From contig NZ_CP041242.1 in assembly GCF_006547045.1 (NCBI RefSeq), positions 124,001 to 188,000 on the forward strand: DNA of 64,000 nt, in the 5' to 3' direction. The notes under the pieces were generated by a model. The model was given only the letters and a program-made list of their open reading frames with translations, did not search any database and was not told where the DNA came from. The DNA is from Lysobacter alkalisoli. GTDB taxonomy: Bacteria; Pseudomonadota; Gammaproteobacteria; Xanthomonadales; Xanthomonadaceae. Positions 22,462-31,572 of the stretch are shown here, in pieces (position 1 is the first letter of the stretch; each line of letters opens with the position of its first letter). The position numbers and the translations under genes were made by a program.

Positions 22462-24947
22462 GGCGCATCGGCGCTGTCCCGCAGCAGGCCGAGCACGCGC
22501 CGGGCCAACGCCTTCGGTGTGGCCGCCGCGTTCTCGTCCGTCGCCGGCTCATCACGGGAAAGCTCATCGCCGGCCAGAATGGGCCCGACGCAGGCCGGGC
22601 AGCCGGCCCGGCAGTCGCACCCCTCGACCAGTTCGATCGCACGCTGCACGAGTTCCGCCTGCCGCGTCCACAACGGCTCACTGAGGCCGACGCCGCCGGG
22701 GAAGTTGTCGTACAGGTACACGGTCGGGGTGAAGCGGGCTTCGGATTCGATGTCGCGCGCCGCGCCGTCGAGGCCGCGCAACTGGCCGCGGCCATGGGCA
22801 TCGGCGCTCGCGAACCAGCTGCCGTCGCCGTTGCCGACCGACTTCTGCAGGTCGCGCGCGTCGGCCATCACCGCCACCGTCGCCACCACGTGCAGTGCGT
22901 ATGCGGCACCGAGGAAACCGTCCAGCGCCTCCTGCTTCGAGCCGAACCACGCCAGCAGCACCGCCTGCGGCAGCTGCCACCACGCGGCGGTGGTATGCAG
23001 CTCCTGGTCGGGCAGGTTGACCGGGCCGTAGCCGATGTTCTCGTGACTGTAGTAGCGGATCTTCTTGTAGCCTGACACGCGCCGGACCACGTGGACCTCG
23101 CCGTGCTGCGCATCGCCGCGACCCGCCGCGGTGGAATCGAAGCGCTCGAGTACCTTCAGCTTCGTATAGTCGATCGCGTCGGTGTAGTAGTCGACATGGG
23201 TGCGGGTGACGTAGGCCTTGCGACCGTCCCAGTCCAGCCGTTCGACCTGGTACGGCGTGCTCTGCACCATGTGGATCGCGCCTTCGTACAGGGTCAGCGC
23301 GGCGGCCGAGTAGTCGACCTCGGCGATGATCGTCTGGCGGCCGCCGGTGCGGTCGACGACGACGAAATTGCCGTCGGCCACCGAACGCAGCGACACCGCA
23401 TTGGCCGGGTAGCTGTCGGCGATCCATTCCCAGCGGTCGCCTTCGCGGTGCACGACCTCGGACTCGGCCAGTGCTTCCAGGTACAGCGACGGCTCGATCG
23501 GGCCGTATGGCTCGCCCGCCTCGAACGGCAGCTCGAATGCCGCGCAGCGGATGTGGTCGAACAGGATCAGTGGCTGGTCCGGCGCGATGCGGGCGTGTTC
23601 GGGCGGCGCCTCGCCGAAGAACTCCGGATGCCGGACCACGTACTGGTCGAGCGGTTGGGAGCTGGCGACCATCACTCCCAGCGACGGCTTCTGCCGGCGG
23701 CCGGCACGGCCGAAGCGCTGCCAGGTCGCGGCGACGCTGCCCGGATAGCCGTTGAGCACGACCACGTCGAGCGCGCCGATGTCCACGCCCAGCTCCAGCG
23801 CCGAGGTGCTGACGATGCCGTCGACGTGGCCGCCGCGCATGTCGCGCTCGGCGGCACGGCGCTCGGTCGGCAGGTAGCCGCCGCGGTAGGCGCGGATGCG
23901 CGCGGGCTTGCGCGGGTCGTGGTCGAACACGTCCTTGAGGTACTTGGTCAGCACCTCGACCATCGTTCGCGACTGCGCGAACACCAGCGTCTTCAGCCCG
24001 GTCTTGATCGCGATGCGGGCGATGCGGTTGCTCTGCGAGCGCGCCGAGGCGCGCAGGCCAAGATCGGGATTCACCACCGGCGGATTCCACAACAGCACGT
24101 GCTTGTCGCCGCTCGGGGCGCCGGACTGCTCGATTGCGGTCACCGGCGCTTCGATCAGCGCCTGCGCATGCGCCTTCGGGTTGCCGATCGTCGCCGAGCA
24201 CAGGATGAACTGCGGCGAGGCGCCATAGAACGCGCAGATCCGCTTGAGCCGGCGCAGCACGTTGGCGACGTGGCTGCCGAACACGCCGCGGTAGCTGTGG
24301 ACCTCGTCGATCACCACGTAGCGCAGGTTCTCGAAGAACTGCGCCCACTTGGTGTGATGCGGCAGGATCGCCTGGTGCAGCATGTCCGGGTTGCTGACCA
24401 CGATGTCGCCGTGCAGCCGGATCGCCTGGCGCGCGTCGCCGGGGGTGTCGCCGTCGAAGGTGAAGGCCTTCAGGCCGAGGTCGCCGGCACGGCTGAGTTC
24501 GAGCAGCTCGGCGACCTGGTCCTGCGCCAGCGCCTTGGTCGGGAACAGGAACAATGCCTTCGACGGACCGCCGCGTGTGCGCGCCTGCATCGCCGCCGCG
24601 GCGACCGGCAACGTGTAGCACAGCGACTTGCCCGAGGCGGTCGGGGTGACCACCGCGACATGCTCGCCGCGTCGCGTCGCCTCCCAGGCCTCGGCCTGAT
24701 GGCTGTAGAGCCGGTCGATGCCGCGTGCGCGCATGGCCGTCGCCAGCTCCGGTGGCAGTTCGACCGGCAGATCGGCATAGCGGCCTTCACGGCCCAGGAT
24801 CGTGAACCGGCCGGTGATGCGGTCGCGGTAGCGCAGGGCCAGCCGCCGGGCCAATGCGGCGCCGTCGCCGTCGCGGCGCACAGGCCGGCCGGCGCCACGG
24901 TCGGTGGCTTCGCCGCCGCCGTCGGCTCGCAATAGTGCCAGTTCCAT
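22458..24947 (-). CDS. mrfA: MrfA/YprA-like DEAD/DEAH-box helicase with DUF1998 zinc domain
   Basis: 829 residues. Helicase motifs are complete: Walker A VVTPTASGKSLCYTLP, motif II DEVH in YVVIDEVHSYRG, motif III CSATIGNP, and motif VI QRFGRAGR. The C-terminal DUF1998 domain ends with the four-cysteine cluster GCDCRAGCPACVG, as in B. subtilis MrfA, an ATP-dependent 3'-5' helicase of a UvrA-independent mitomycin repair pathway. ATG at 24947 has a GGAGG site just upstream and is preferred over the in-frame TTG at 24959. It heads a minus-strand run with the MrfB-like exonuclease. The stop codon lies inside a REP palindrome, so the last few residues may be altered relative to relatives. Confidence 0.9.
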   Translation of the reverse strand: MELALLRADGGGEATDRGAGRPVRRDGDGAALARRLALRYRDRITGRFTILGREGRYADLPVELPPELATAMRARGIDRLYSHQAEAWEATRRGEHVAVVTPTASGKSLCYTLPVAAAAMQARTRGGPSKALFLFPTKALAQDQVAELLELSRAGDLGLKAFTFDGDTPGDARQAIRLHGDIVVSNPDMLHQAILPHHTKWAQFFENLRYVVIDEVHSYRGVFGSHVANVLRRLKRICAFYGASPQFILCSATIGNPKAHAQALIEAPVTAIEQSGAPSGDKHVLLWNPPVVNPDLGLRASARSQSNRIARIAIKTGLKTLVFAQSRTMVEVLTKYLKDVFDHDPRKPARIRAYRGGYLPTERRAAERDMRGGHVDGIVSTSALELGVDIGALDVVVLNGYPGSVAATWQRFGRAGRRQKPSLGVMVASSQPLDQYVVRHPEFFGEAPPEHARIAPDQPLILFDHIRCAAFELPFEAGEPYGPIEPSLYLEALAESEVVHREGDRWEWIADSYPANAVSLRSVADGNFVVVDRTGGRQTIIAEVDYSAAALTLYEGAIHMVQSTPYQVERLDWDGRKAYVTRTHVDYYTDAIDYTKLKVLERFDSTAAGRGDAQHGEVHVVRRVSGYKKIRYYSHENIGYGPVNLPDQELHTTAAWWQLPQAVLLAWFGSKQEALDGFLGAAYALHVVATVAVMADARDLQKSVGNGDGSWFASADAHGRGQLRGLDGAARDIESEARFTPTVYLYDNFPGGVGLSEPLWTRQAELVQRAIELVEGCDCRAGCPACVGPILAGDELSRDEPATDENAAATPKALARRVLGLLRDSADAP

Positions 24948-25058
24948 CGCTGCCTCCAAATGGCGGCAGTGGGCCAGAACCGTGTCTCAGCCGGTGAGAC
25001 GATGGGCTGGGAGGTGGTGGACGATGGCTGGGACTGTCATCCGGAATACTTGCGACGC

Positions 25059-25751
25059 TTACCCATCGTGGATGTCTTGGACGAAGTCGCCGATCGCATG
25101 GGCGCACGGCCCGGGCGCGGCCTGGAGCAGCAAATGCGGACCTGCGATGTCGACCAGACGCGATTGAGGTATGGACGAACGGATGTGTTCGCCGGCCGAC
25201 GCAGCGAGCAGACGATCCCCGGTGGCGCGCAGGTAAAGGGTGGGCGCGGATATGGCGGCCAGATTGACCGCAGGCGGGCGCAGTGCGGCTGCGGCCCGGA
25301 AAGCCAGCACTGAGGAGGCCGCGGAATCCAAAGCATTCTTGAGAGAGCTTCGCAGCGCAGGGGTTGTCCACTGGCCCAGCAGCCACCAGGACAGCAGCGC
25401 GATGGGCGCTGCGCGGGCGGGCATGAAGCGGACCAATGGTGCGAATGGCGACAGCGCCGGGATCGCCGGCCTCGCAAAGGTGGTCGACAGGACAATCCCG
25501 ATCAGGCCAGGCGGTGGATCGGTTGCAACAGACAGCGCGATCGGGCCGGAAAACGACTCCCCCAGCAGGACGAACGGTGTCGACGGAAGTTCGGCACGAG
25601 CCAGGGTTTCGAGTTCGGCGTAGCCAAGCGGATGGTCCGGCGGATATGGAACGACCTTGATCGTGTCGAAGGTGAAGTTTGCGGCTGCGCAGAACGCCGA
25701 GTGCAGGGTGGCAGTGCCATCCAGGCCGGGAAGGACGACAAGTGCGGTCAT
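25059..25751 (-). CDS. Alpha/beta hydrolase
   Basis: 230 residues with an alpha/beta hydrolase fold. The opening LVVLPGLDGTATLHSAF supplies an oxyanion loop, the nucleophile elbow is GESFSGP (Ser near residue 66), and a late histidine is in DIAGPHLLLQAAP, the usual place for the catalytic base. The protein is shorter than typical 260-280-residue members, yet it holds the full core. No signal peptide is seen, so it is likely cytosolic. The substrate is unknown. It stands apart from its neighbours (about 110 bp from the helicase gene) and may be transcribed alone. Confidence 0.82.
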   Translation of the reverse strand: MTALVVLPGLDGTATLHSAFCAAANFTFDTIKVVPYPPDHPLGYAELETLARAELPSTPFVLLGESFSGPIALSVATDPPPGLIGIVLSTTFARPAIPALSPFAPLVRFMPARAAPIALLSWWLLGQWTTPALRSSLKNALDSAASSVLAFRAAAALRPPAVNLAAISAPTLYLRATGDRLLAASAGEHIRSSIPQSRLVDIAGPHLLLQAAPGPCAHAIGDFVQDIHDG

Positions 25752-25796
25752 GATCGTTGCAGGGTACTAGTCCAGGTCGAGTGAGGGCGTGCCGAT

Positions 25797-26171
25797 CTAC
25801 ATGTTGTCTTTCTCGCGCAGCATCGCCACCTGCAGCTCGATCCGCTTGAGCTCGCGCAGGGTGCGGTTGGCTTCCATGTGGGTGCCGAGGAACGACTTGA
25901 CCATGGCCGTGTACTGGAACAGCACTATCGCGACCACGCCCCAGCGCACCGCGAGCAGGGTTTCGGGCGTGGTCCAGGCCTGCCACAGCGCCCAGATGAA
26001 GCCGGCGAAGGCGGCGATGCTGGTCAGGTAGGCCAGCCACACCACCCAGCCCAGCGATCCGCGGAACAGGCCGAAGGCCTGGCTGAAGTAACCCGGCTCG
26101 GTGTGGCGGGCCAGCAGTTCGCGGTCCTCGGCCGACAACGCGCGTTCGATCAGTTCGTCAGTCTTGCTCAT
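25797..26171 (-). CDS. Small membrane protein linked to a sigma factor (possibly DUF6768-like)
   Basis: 124 residues with two transmembrane helices: about 45-65 (WVVWLAYLTSIAAFAGFIWAL) and 74-95 (VRWGVVAIVLFQYTAMVKS). A soluble N-terminus contains ELIERALSAEDRELLARH, and a C-terminal amphipathic helix is rich in E/R/K. The start lies inside the end of the upstream sigma factor gene (14-bp overlap), so the two are co-translated. Such a two-gene arrangement suggests a regulatory partner of the sigma factor, perhaps an anti-sigma-like membrane anchor. No zinc anti-sigma motif is present. The family name is offered tentatively. Confidence 0.65.
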   Translation of the reverse strand: MSKTDELIERALSAEDRELLARHTEPGYFSQAFGLFRGSLGWVVWLAYLTSIAAFAGFIWALWQAWTTPETLLAVRWGVVAIVLFQYTAMVKSFLGTHMEANRTLRELKRIELQVAMLREKDNM

Positions 26172-26754
26172 CGCTGGTTTCTCCAAGTCGTGCACGGATC
26201 TTGCGCCGCGCATGCATGAGCCGGGTCTTGACCGTGCCCGGCGGGATGTCGAGCGCGATGGAAATTTCCGCCACGCCCAGGTGTTCGAGATGAAACAGCG
26301 CCAGTGCCGCGCGCTGTGCTGGCGGCAGCTCGCGCATCGCGGCCAGCACGTTGGTGACCTCGGCTGCGTGCTCGCCGCCTTCGTGTGCCGCGGTCGCCAT
26401 CTCCATCGCGTCCGGCGGCTCGGCACCGTCGAGCGGATCGCGTCCGGCACGGCGGTACGCGCGCTGGCACAGCCGGGTGACGATGCGGAACGCCCAGGCC
26501 GGGAACGCGGCCACGTCGTCGAGCCGGCGCAGGCCGCGGAAGATCTCCAGCCAGGCCTCCTGCGTCCGGTCGCGGGCCTGCTCGGGATCGCCGCACAGGC
26601 GCCATGCATGGCGCAGCAGTCGCGGCTGCCAGCGCTCCACCAGCCGCTGCCAGGCGTCGCGGTCGCCCGCGCGCGCCGATGTGGCCAGGTATTCATCGAA
26701 GATTCTCTGCGTATCCCGCCGCACGCGCCGGCCCCCGTTTGTTCCACGTTGCAC
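26158..26754 (-). CDS. Sigma-70 family (ECF-type) RNA polymerase sigma factor
   Basis: About 198 residues with sigma region 2 (LVERWQPRLLRHAWRLCGD, then TQEAWLEIFRGL and FPAWAFRIVTRLC) and region 4 (LPPAQRAALALFHLEHLG, then PPGTVKTRLMHARRKI). Regions 1.1 and 3 are absent, as in ECF sigma factors. The start is uncertain, with GTG at 26754 or GTG at 26724; no good ATG is available. It is co-translated with the small membrane protein downstream. It is divergent from the DUF938 gene, and the ~100-bp gap between them presumably contains both promoters. Confidence 0.88.
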   Translation of the reverse strand: MQRGTNGGRRVRRDTQRIFDEYLATSARAGDRDAWQRLVERWQPRLLRHAWRLCGDPEQARDRTQEAWLEIFRGLRRLDDVAAFPAWAFRIVTRLCQRAYRRAGRDPLDGAEPPDAMEMATAAHEGGEHAAEVTNVLAAMRELPPAQRAALALFHLEHLGVAEISIALDIPPGTVKTRLMHARRKIRARLGETSDEQD

Positions 26755-26856
26755 ATATACAGGTGTCGCGGTCGTGGGAAACGGTTCAATTCGGGTTGTG
26801 GTCGCTTTGCGCGGCCCGGAGCGGCGCTCTGGCGGATGCGCGATCATGCGCGAATC

Positions 26857-27501
26857 ATGGAGACGACCGGAAAACCTTTCTCACCGGCCTGCGATCGCAA
26901 CCGCGGCCCGATCCTCGAAGTACTGCTGCGACATTTCGCCAACGCGCGCCACGTGCTGGAAATCGGCAGCGGCACCGGCCAGCATGCGGTGCACTTCGCC
27001 GCGGCGATGCCGTGGCTGGCCTGGCAGTGCGCCGACCGGGCCGAATACCTGCCGGGCATCGGCCAATGGCTGGACGAGGCCGGCCTGCCGAACACTCCGC
27101 CCGCCATTGAACTGGCCGCGGTGGCTGCACCGCTGCCGGGTTTCAGCCCGTCACCGCCGCTGCCCGACGCCGCGGGGTACGACGCCGTGTTCAGCGCCAA
27201 CACCCTGCACATCATGGGCTGGGCCGAGGTCGAGGCGTTCTTCGCCGGGCTGGCGACGGTGCTGGCTCCGGCCGCGACGGTCGTGGTCTACGGCCCGTTC
27301 AACTACGGCGGCGGCTACACCAGCGCCAGCAATCGCGAGTTCGACGGCTGGCTGAAGGCGCGCGACCCGCGTTCGGGCATCCGCGACTTCGAGGCGGTGA
27401 ATGCGCTGGCTGCCGGCATCGGTCTGCGACTCGTCGAGGATGTGGCGATGCCGGCCAACAACCGTTGCCTGGTCTGGCGCCGTCGCTGCGGAACCCCGTG
27501 A
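26857..27501 (+). CDS. DUF938 SAM-dependent methyltransferase-like protein
   Basis: 214 residues matching the DUF938 family. The N-terminal PFSPACDRNRGPILEVL leads to the SAM motif VLEIGSGTGQHAVHFA (about residues 30-45), later YDAVFSANTLHIMGW, and NYGGGYTSASNREFD. The class I methyltransferase fold is clear; the acceptor is unknown for the family. ATG at 26857 matches the family start. An inverted REP doublet lies between its stop and the end of the convergent ubiA gene. Confidence 0.87.
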   Translation: METTGKPFSPACDRNRGPILEVLLRHFANARHVLEIGSGTGQHAVHFAAAMPWLAWQCADRAEYLPGIGQWLDEAGLPNTPPAIELAAVAAPLPGFSPSPPLPDAAGYDAVFSANTLHIMGWAEVEAFFAGLATVLAPAATVVVYGPFNYGGGYTSASNREFDGWLKARDPRSGIRDFEAVNALAAGIGLRLVEDVAMPANNRCLVWRRRCGTP

Positions 27502-27522
27502 CTTCATAACTCCTGCAACGTC

Positions 27523-27596
27523 GTAGCCCGGGTAAGCGAAGCGCACCCGGGATCGGGCTGATGCATTCCCGGGTGCGCTTCGCTTACCCGGGCTAC
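27523..27596. repeat. Inverted GTAG-REP doublet between DUF938 gene and ubiA
   Basis: Two facing REP palindromes (outer GTAG at 27523 and CTAC ending at 27596) with arms CCCGGGTAAGCG / CGCTTACCCGGG that match each other almost perfectly. They fill the gap between two convergent genes and could act as a bidirectional transcription stop or mRNA-stabilising structure. This is the best-conserved copy of the family in the window. Confidence 0.85.
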
Positions 27597-27601
27597 GGGG
27601 A

Positions 27602-28510
27602 TCAGGCCGCGACAGGCTGCAACCACAATGCCAGCGCGATACCGATGAACAGCACCGCGCCGATCCAGTGGTTGTGCAGGAAGGCGCGGAAACAGGCCGC
27701 AGGCTGGCGCTTGCGGGCGAGCGCGAACTCCCATGCCACCAGCAGCGCGGCCACGAGCATCGCAGCCCAGTACCAGGAACCGAGCCCGGCGCGCTGGCCA
27801 ACCAGTGCCATTGCAACCAGGAACAGCGTGTACAGCACGCCCTGCGCGATCAGATCCATGTCGCCGAACAGGATCGCGGTCGACTTGCTGCCCATGCGCA
27901 GGTCGTCCTCGCGGTCGACCATCGCGTACCAGGTGTCGTAGCCGGTCGACCACAGGATGTTGGCCGCGTACAGCAGCCACGCCAGCGCCGGCACCTCGCC
28001 CTGCACCGCGGCGAAGCCCATCGGGATGCCCCAGCCGAACGCCATGCCCAGGTACACCTGCGGCAGGTAGGTGTAGCGCTTGAGGTACGGATAGCTCGCC
28101 GCCAGCACCACACCTACCAAGCTCAGGTACACGGTCAGCCGGTTCATCGTCAGCACCAGCGCGAACGCGGCCAGCATCAGCACTGCGAACACGGCCAGTG
28201 CCTCGCGCCCGGACACCGCGCCGGTTGCCAGCGGTCGGCCGCGGGTGCGCTCGACATGCGGATCCAGCCAGCGGTCGGCGTAGTCGTTGATCACGCAGCC
28301 GGCCGAGCGGGTCAGCCAGACCCCGGCGCTGAACACGAACAAGGTCCACAGCGGCGGCACCCCGCCGGCGGCCAGCCACAGGCCCCACCAGGTCGGCCAC
28401 AGCAGCAGCAGCCAGCCGATCGGGCGGTCGCCGCGCACCAGCTGCCAGTACAGCTGCAGCTTGCGCTTCCAGAGCGGGACGGACGGAGAGGCGTAGCGTT
28501 CGTAAGGCAT
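27602..28510 (-). CDS. ubiA: 4-hydroxybenzoate octaprenyltransferase UbiA
   Basis: 302 residues with about eight transmembrane helices. The two polyprenyl-diphosphate/Mg binding motifs are present: [15 protein letters not shown], and [12 protein letters not shown], together with RPLATGAVS. UbiA prenylates 4-hydroxybenzoate in the inner membrane at the start of ubiquinone biosynthesis. The XanB2-like enzyme encoded at 47.6-48.6 kb can make 4-hydroxybenzoate in relatives, linking the two loci metabolically. ATG at 28510 matches the family N-terminus. The next gene upstream is a divergent tRNA. Confidence 0.95.
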   Translation of the reverse strand: MPYERYASPSVPLWKRKLQLYWQLVRGDRPIGWLLLLWPTWWGLWLAAGGVPPLWTLFVFSAGVWLTRSAGCVINDYADRWLDPHVERTRGRPLATGAVSGREALAVFAVLMLAAFALVLTMNRLTVYLSLVGVVLAASYPYLKRYTYLPQVYLGMAFGWGIPMGFAAVQGEVPALAWLLYAANILWSTGYDTWYAMVDREDDLRMGSKSTAILFGDMDLIAQGVLYTLFLVAMALVGQRAGLGSWYWAAMLVAALLVAWEFALARKRQPAACFRAFLHNHWIGAVLFIGIALALWLQPVAA

Positions 28511-28672
28511 GTGGTGCGGGGCAGGGGAAGGGCGTGGGCCACGGGCGGACACGGCGCCGGCACGGGATTATCTACCGTTACTGTCGGGGAGGCGCCAAAA
28601 AACGCATTTGCCGCTAGAATGATCCGCCCCGCGCCATCCGATGTCCGCATCGGCGGCCGGGACACCAGCCAG

Positions 28673-28749
28673 GCGCCCGTAGCTCAGCCGGATAGAGTAG
28701 TGGCTTCCGAAGCCATTGGTCGGGGGTTCGAATCCCTCCGGGCGCGCCA
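28673..28749 (+). tRNA. tRNA-Arg (anticodon CCG)
   Basis: A 77-base cloverleaf with acceptor stem GCGCCCG (28673-28679) pairing with CGGGCGC (28739-28745), discriminator G and an encoded CCA end (28747-28749). The D stem is GCTC/GAGT. The anticodon stem-loop GTGGC-TTCCGAA-GCCAT puts the anticodon CCG at 28707-28709, decoding CGG (Arg). The T arm has the GTTCGAAT loop. All elements fit a functional tRNA. Confidence 0.96.
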
Positions 28750-28797
28750 TCTCCGTCACCGGGGGTGGCTCCAGTGACTGGCGACCGTATCTGGCAT

Positions 28798-28819
28798 GGG
28801 CCGCATGGGCGGCCCTTTT
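28798..28819 (+). terminator. Probable Rho-independent terminator after tRNA-Arg
   Basis: Hairpin GGGCCGC-ATGG-GCGGCCC followed by TTTT, 49 bp after the tRNA. It lies upstream of the cytochrome gene, so it probably separates the two transcription units. Confidence 0.7.
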
Positions 28820-28863
28820 GATGGCTTCGCGCGCCGCCCGATGGCGCGCCACACAGGTGGATC

Positions 28864-29379
28864 GTGCGCAACTACGACCTCGAATTCCTCAAGCACTTCT
28901 CGATGGTGATCGGCTTCCTGGTGCTGGTCACCCTCGGCCTGATCATCGGCGCCGTGGTCATCCACAAGCAGCTGCCGCGCGAAGCCGATCCGGCCGCCGC
29001 CCAGCGCACCGAGCGTCGCATCGCCCCGGTCGGCGCGGTCTATGCCGGCAGCACCGGTGCTGCCGCCCAGGCTGCGGCCGCGGCTGCAGCGGTGGCCAAG
29101 GCGGCCTCGCAGGTCGCCTATGGCGGCACTCTCGATGGCGAGGTGATCTACAACAGCCTGTGCGCCGGTTGCCACAACTCCGGTGCCGGTGGCGCGCCGA
29201 CCATGGCCCGCGCCCAGTGGACCGCGCGCCTCGGCCAGGGTGCCGAGACCCTGCACAGGCACGCCATCGAGGGCTACACCGGTGCCGACGGCATCATGCC
29301 GCCCAAGGGCGGCAACCCGGCCCTGACCGATGAGCAGGTCATCGCCACCGTCGACTGGATGGTCGACAACCTCCAGTAG
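28864..29379 (+). CDS. Membrane-anchored cytochrome c5-like protein
   Basis: 171 residues from a GTG start. An N-terminal membrane anchor (about residues 13-33, SMVIGFLVLVTLGLIIGAVV) precedes an alanine-rich linker (about 58-85). A single class I cytochrome c domain has the haem motif CAGCH (Cys100, Cys103, His104) and a likely axial Met145 in GIMPPKGG. It should carry electrons in the periplasm while tethered to the inner membrane, as cytochrome c5/c4-type partners of terminal oxidases do. The start is GTG with no competing ATG. A hairpin terminator follows ~30 bp after the stop. Confidence 0.9.
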   Translation: MRNYDLEFLKHFSMVIGFLVLVTLGLIIGAVVIHKQLPREADPAAAQRTERRIAPVGAVYAGSTGAAAQAAAAAAAVAKAASQVAYGGTLDGEVIYNSLCAGCHNSGAGGAPTMARAQWTARLGQGAETLHRHAIEGYTGADGIMPPKGGNPALTDEQVIATVDWMVDNLQ

Positions 29380-29409
29380 GCCCCGTGCGACCCCAGCCTG
29401 AATGATCCG

Positions 29410-29437
29410 ACGCCGCCTGCGGGCGGCGTTGTCATTT
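29410..29437 (+). terminator. Hairpin terminator after the cytochrome gene
   Basis: Stem ACGCCGCC / GGCGGCGT (8 bp, TGCG loop) followed by a T-rich stretch (TTGTCATTTT). It lies 30 bp after the cytochrome stop. The T tract is interrupted, so efficiency is uncertain. Confidence 0.6.
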
Positions 29438-29485
29438 TCCGGTCCGGGCTGTCGATACTGTCCGTATCCGCTTCCGAGTTCCTGC

Positions 29486-31342
29486 ATGCCAGTCGTCCCG
29501 CTCCGTTCCATCTTCCGCTCCGCCGCCGGTCCGGCGCTGCTGTTGGCGCTGCTGGCCGGCTGCGAAGGACCGCGGTCCGGGAGCGACGGAGCGGCAGGCA
29601 ATGGCACGAACGTCGCGGTCCTGCCGATCGGTGCCGTGCAGGGCGACCGTGCCCGCAGTCCGATGACCGGCCAGACAGTCCAGGTCAAGGGCGTGGTGAC
29701 CGCCGACTTCACTGGTGACTCCGGTCTGGGCGGGGTCTATCTGCAGGATGCCGGCGACGGCAATCCGGCCACCTCCGACGCGATCTTCGTCCAGGTCGGC
29801 GACGACGATCCCTGGCGCAACCAGCTGCGCCGTGGTGCTCATGTCAGTGTGCGGGGGCGGGTGGTCGAGCTCGATACCGGCGGCCAGGTGCGCCTGACCA
29901 CCCTGGTGCCGGAGAAGGTCGAACAGTTCGGCCTCGGCGAGGTCCGGGTCACCGAACTGCGCAATCCGCCCCAGGACTGGGAGCGCTACGAGGGCATGCG
30001 GGTGAAGATCGTCGCGCCCTTGACCGTAGCCAGCCTCGACGGCCTGGAGCGCCATGGCGAGATGCTGGTCAGTTTCGACGGCCGGCTGTGGCAGCCGGCC
30101 GAGCGTGCCACCCCCGGTACCGACGCCGCCCGCGCGATCGCCGCCGACAATGCCCGCCGCCGGCTGCTGCTCGACGACGGTCGCGCCGGCGACAACCGCC
30201 CATTGGCCGACAGCGTATGGCCAGAGCAGGCGGTGACCCTGCGCAGCGGCAGCACCATCACCGGCGCCGAGGGCATTCTCGACCACCGCCACGGTGCGTA
30301 CCGGCTGCAACTCGACGTGCCGCCGGCCCTGGCCGAGCAGCCGCGACCACGGGCGCCCGAGGTGCCCGGCAACCTGCGGCTGGCGGCGTTCAACCTGGAG
30401 AACCTGTTCAACGGCGACGGTCAGGGCGGTGGCTTCCCGACCGAGCGCGGCGCGGAAAGCCCGGAGCAGTACCGGCTCCAGCTGGCCAAACTGGTGGCGA
30501 CGATCCGCGCGCTCGACCCCGACATCGCTGCGCTGATGGAGCTGGAGAACGACGGCTACGGGCCGGATTCGAGCATCGCCGCCCTGGTCGATGCGCTCAA
30601 TGGCGGCCGAGGGGGGCATTGGCGCTTCGTCGATGCCTGCATCGAGCGCTGCCGGCGCAGCGGCCGCGGTCCCGGCGACGACGCGATCCGGGTCGGTCTG
30701 GTCTACCGCGGCGACCGCGTCCGCACCGAAGGCCGTCCGGCGATCCTCGAAGAAGGCCCGTTCGGCCCGCTCAGCCGGGTGCCGCTGGCCCAGGCGTTCG
30801 TATCGAAGGCGGGCGGTCCGGCGCTGGTGGTGGTTGCCAACCACTTCAAGTCCAAGGGCGGCTGTGCCGAGGCCGAACGCGGCGACCGCGACAATGGCGC
30901 CGGCTGCTGGAATGCTACCCGGGTCGAGTCGGCGGCCCGGCTGGCAGACTGGCTGCAGCAGGATCCAACCCGAAATGGCAGCAATCTTGCAGTGATCATC
31001 GGCGATATGAATGCCTACGCCGCCGAAGAGCCGCTGCGCGTGCTGACCGAGCGTGGTTGGCGAGATGCCTTTGCCATGGCCAGGGTCGAGGACCCTTACA
31101 ACTATGTCTACGCAGGTGAAGTCGGCCGCCTCGACCACGCCCTGCTCAGCCCGGCCCTGACCCGCCATCTGCGTGGCGCCGCCGTCTGGCACAGCAACGC
31201 CGATGAGCCGCGCCGCGCCGGCTATGCCGGCGCCCAGCGCAGCGATGGCCCCTGGCGCAGTTCCGACCACGACCCGCTGCTGCTGGGCTTCGATTGGGAT
31301 TCGGCGCGCGGCGTGACGGCTTCCAGCGCGACCTCCGACTGA
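29486..31342 (+). CDS. ExeM/NucH-family extracellular endonuclease, putative lipoprotein
   Basis: 618 residues from the ATG at 29486, which gives a clean lipoprotein signal (LLALLAGC, Cys near 25). The middle has an OB-fold-like nucleic acid-binding region (VQVKGVVTADFTGDSGLGGV). The C-terminal ~300 residues form an endonuclease/exonuclease/phosphatase domain: LRLAAFNLENLFN, the metal ligand in ALMELENDGYG, VVANHFKSKGG, VIIGDMNAYAAEEP, and the catalytic SSDHDPLLLGF. The order matches ExeM/NucH secreted DNases that degrade extracellular DNA in biofilms or for phosphate. Earlier in-frame starts (29402) give no signal peptide and are less likely. Confidence 0.9.
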   Translation: MPVVPLRSIFRSAAGPALLLALLAGCEGPRSGSDGAAGNGTNVAVLPIGAVQGDRARSPMTGQTVQVKGVVTADFTGDSGLGGVYLQDAGDGNPATSDAIFVQVGDDDPWRNQLRRGAHVSVRGRVVELDTGGQVRLTTLVPEKVEQFGLGEVRVTELRNPPQDWERYEGMRVKIVAPLTVASLDGLERHGEMLVSFDGRLWQPAERATPGTDAARAIAADNARRRLLLDDGRAGDNRPLADSVWPEQAVTLRSGSTITGAEGILDHRHGAYRLQLDVPPALAEQPRPRAPEVPGNLRLAAFNLENLFNGDGQGGGFPTERGAESPEQYRLQLAKLVATIRALDPDIAALMELENDGYGPDSSIAALVDALNGGRGGHWRFVDACIERCRRSGRGPGDDAIRVGLVYRGDRVRTEGRPAILEEGPFGPLSRVPLAQAFVSKAGGPALVVVANHFKSKGGCAEAERGDRDNGAGCWNATRVESAARLADWLQQDPTRNGSNLAVIIGDMNAYAAEEPLRVLTERGWRDAFAMARVEDPYNYVYAGEVGRLDHALLSPALTRHLRGAAVWHSNADEPRRAGYAGAQRSDGPWRSSDHDPLLLGFDWDSARGVTASSATSD

Positions 31343-31484
31343 GCGGTACGGTCGCCGCCATCGCGGATTGCCGACGTGTGGGTCCGCTCAATCCGTCTGC
31401 GTCAACCGTCAACGCCTCCAGCCGGGCCCTCGCTTGCACTTTGTCGAGGCGTGCCCACCTGCGGGTGGAAGTCTCTTTGCCGGC

Positions 31485-31507
31485 CGTGGCACGCGGCACG
31501 TGCCACG
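31485..31507. terminator. Strong 9-bp hairpin in a convergent gap
   Basis: CGTGGCACG and CGTGCCACG are perfect inverted arms around a 5-base loop, in the 230-bp gap between the nuclease gene and a convergent membrane protein gene. There is no T tract, so a factor-assisted or barrier role is only possible. Nothing else was recognised in the gap. Confidence 0.4.
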
Positions 31508-31572
31508 TCGTTGCGACGACGGCGGAAGACGGCGGCCAGGCGTCACTCCGGACGCCATGGCCGCCGCATGGA

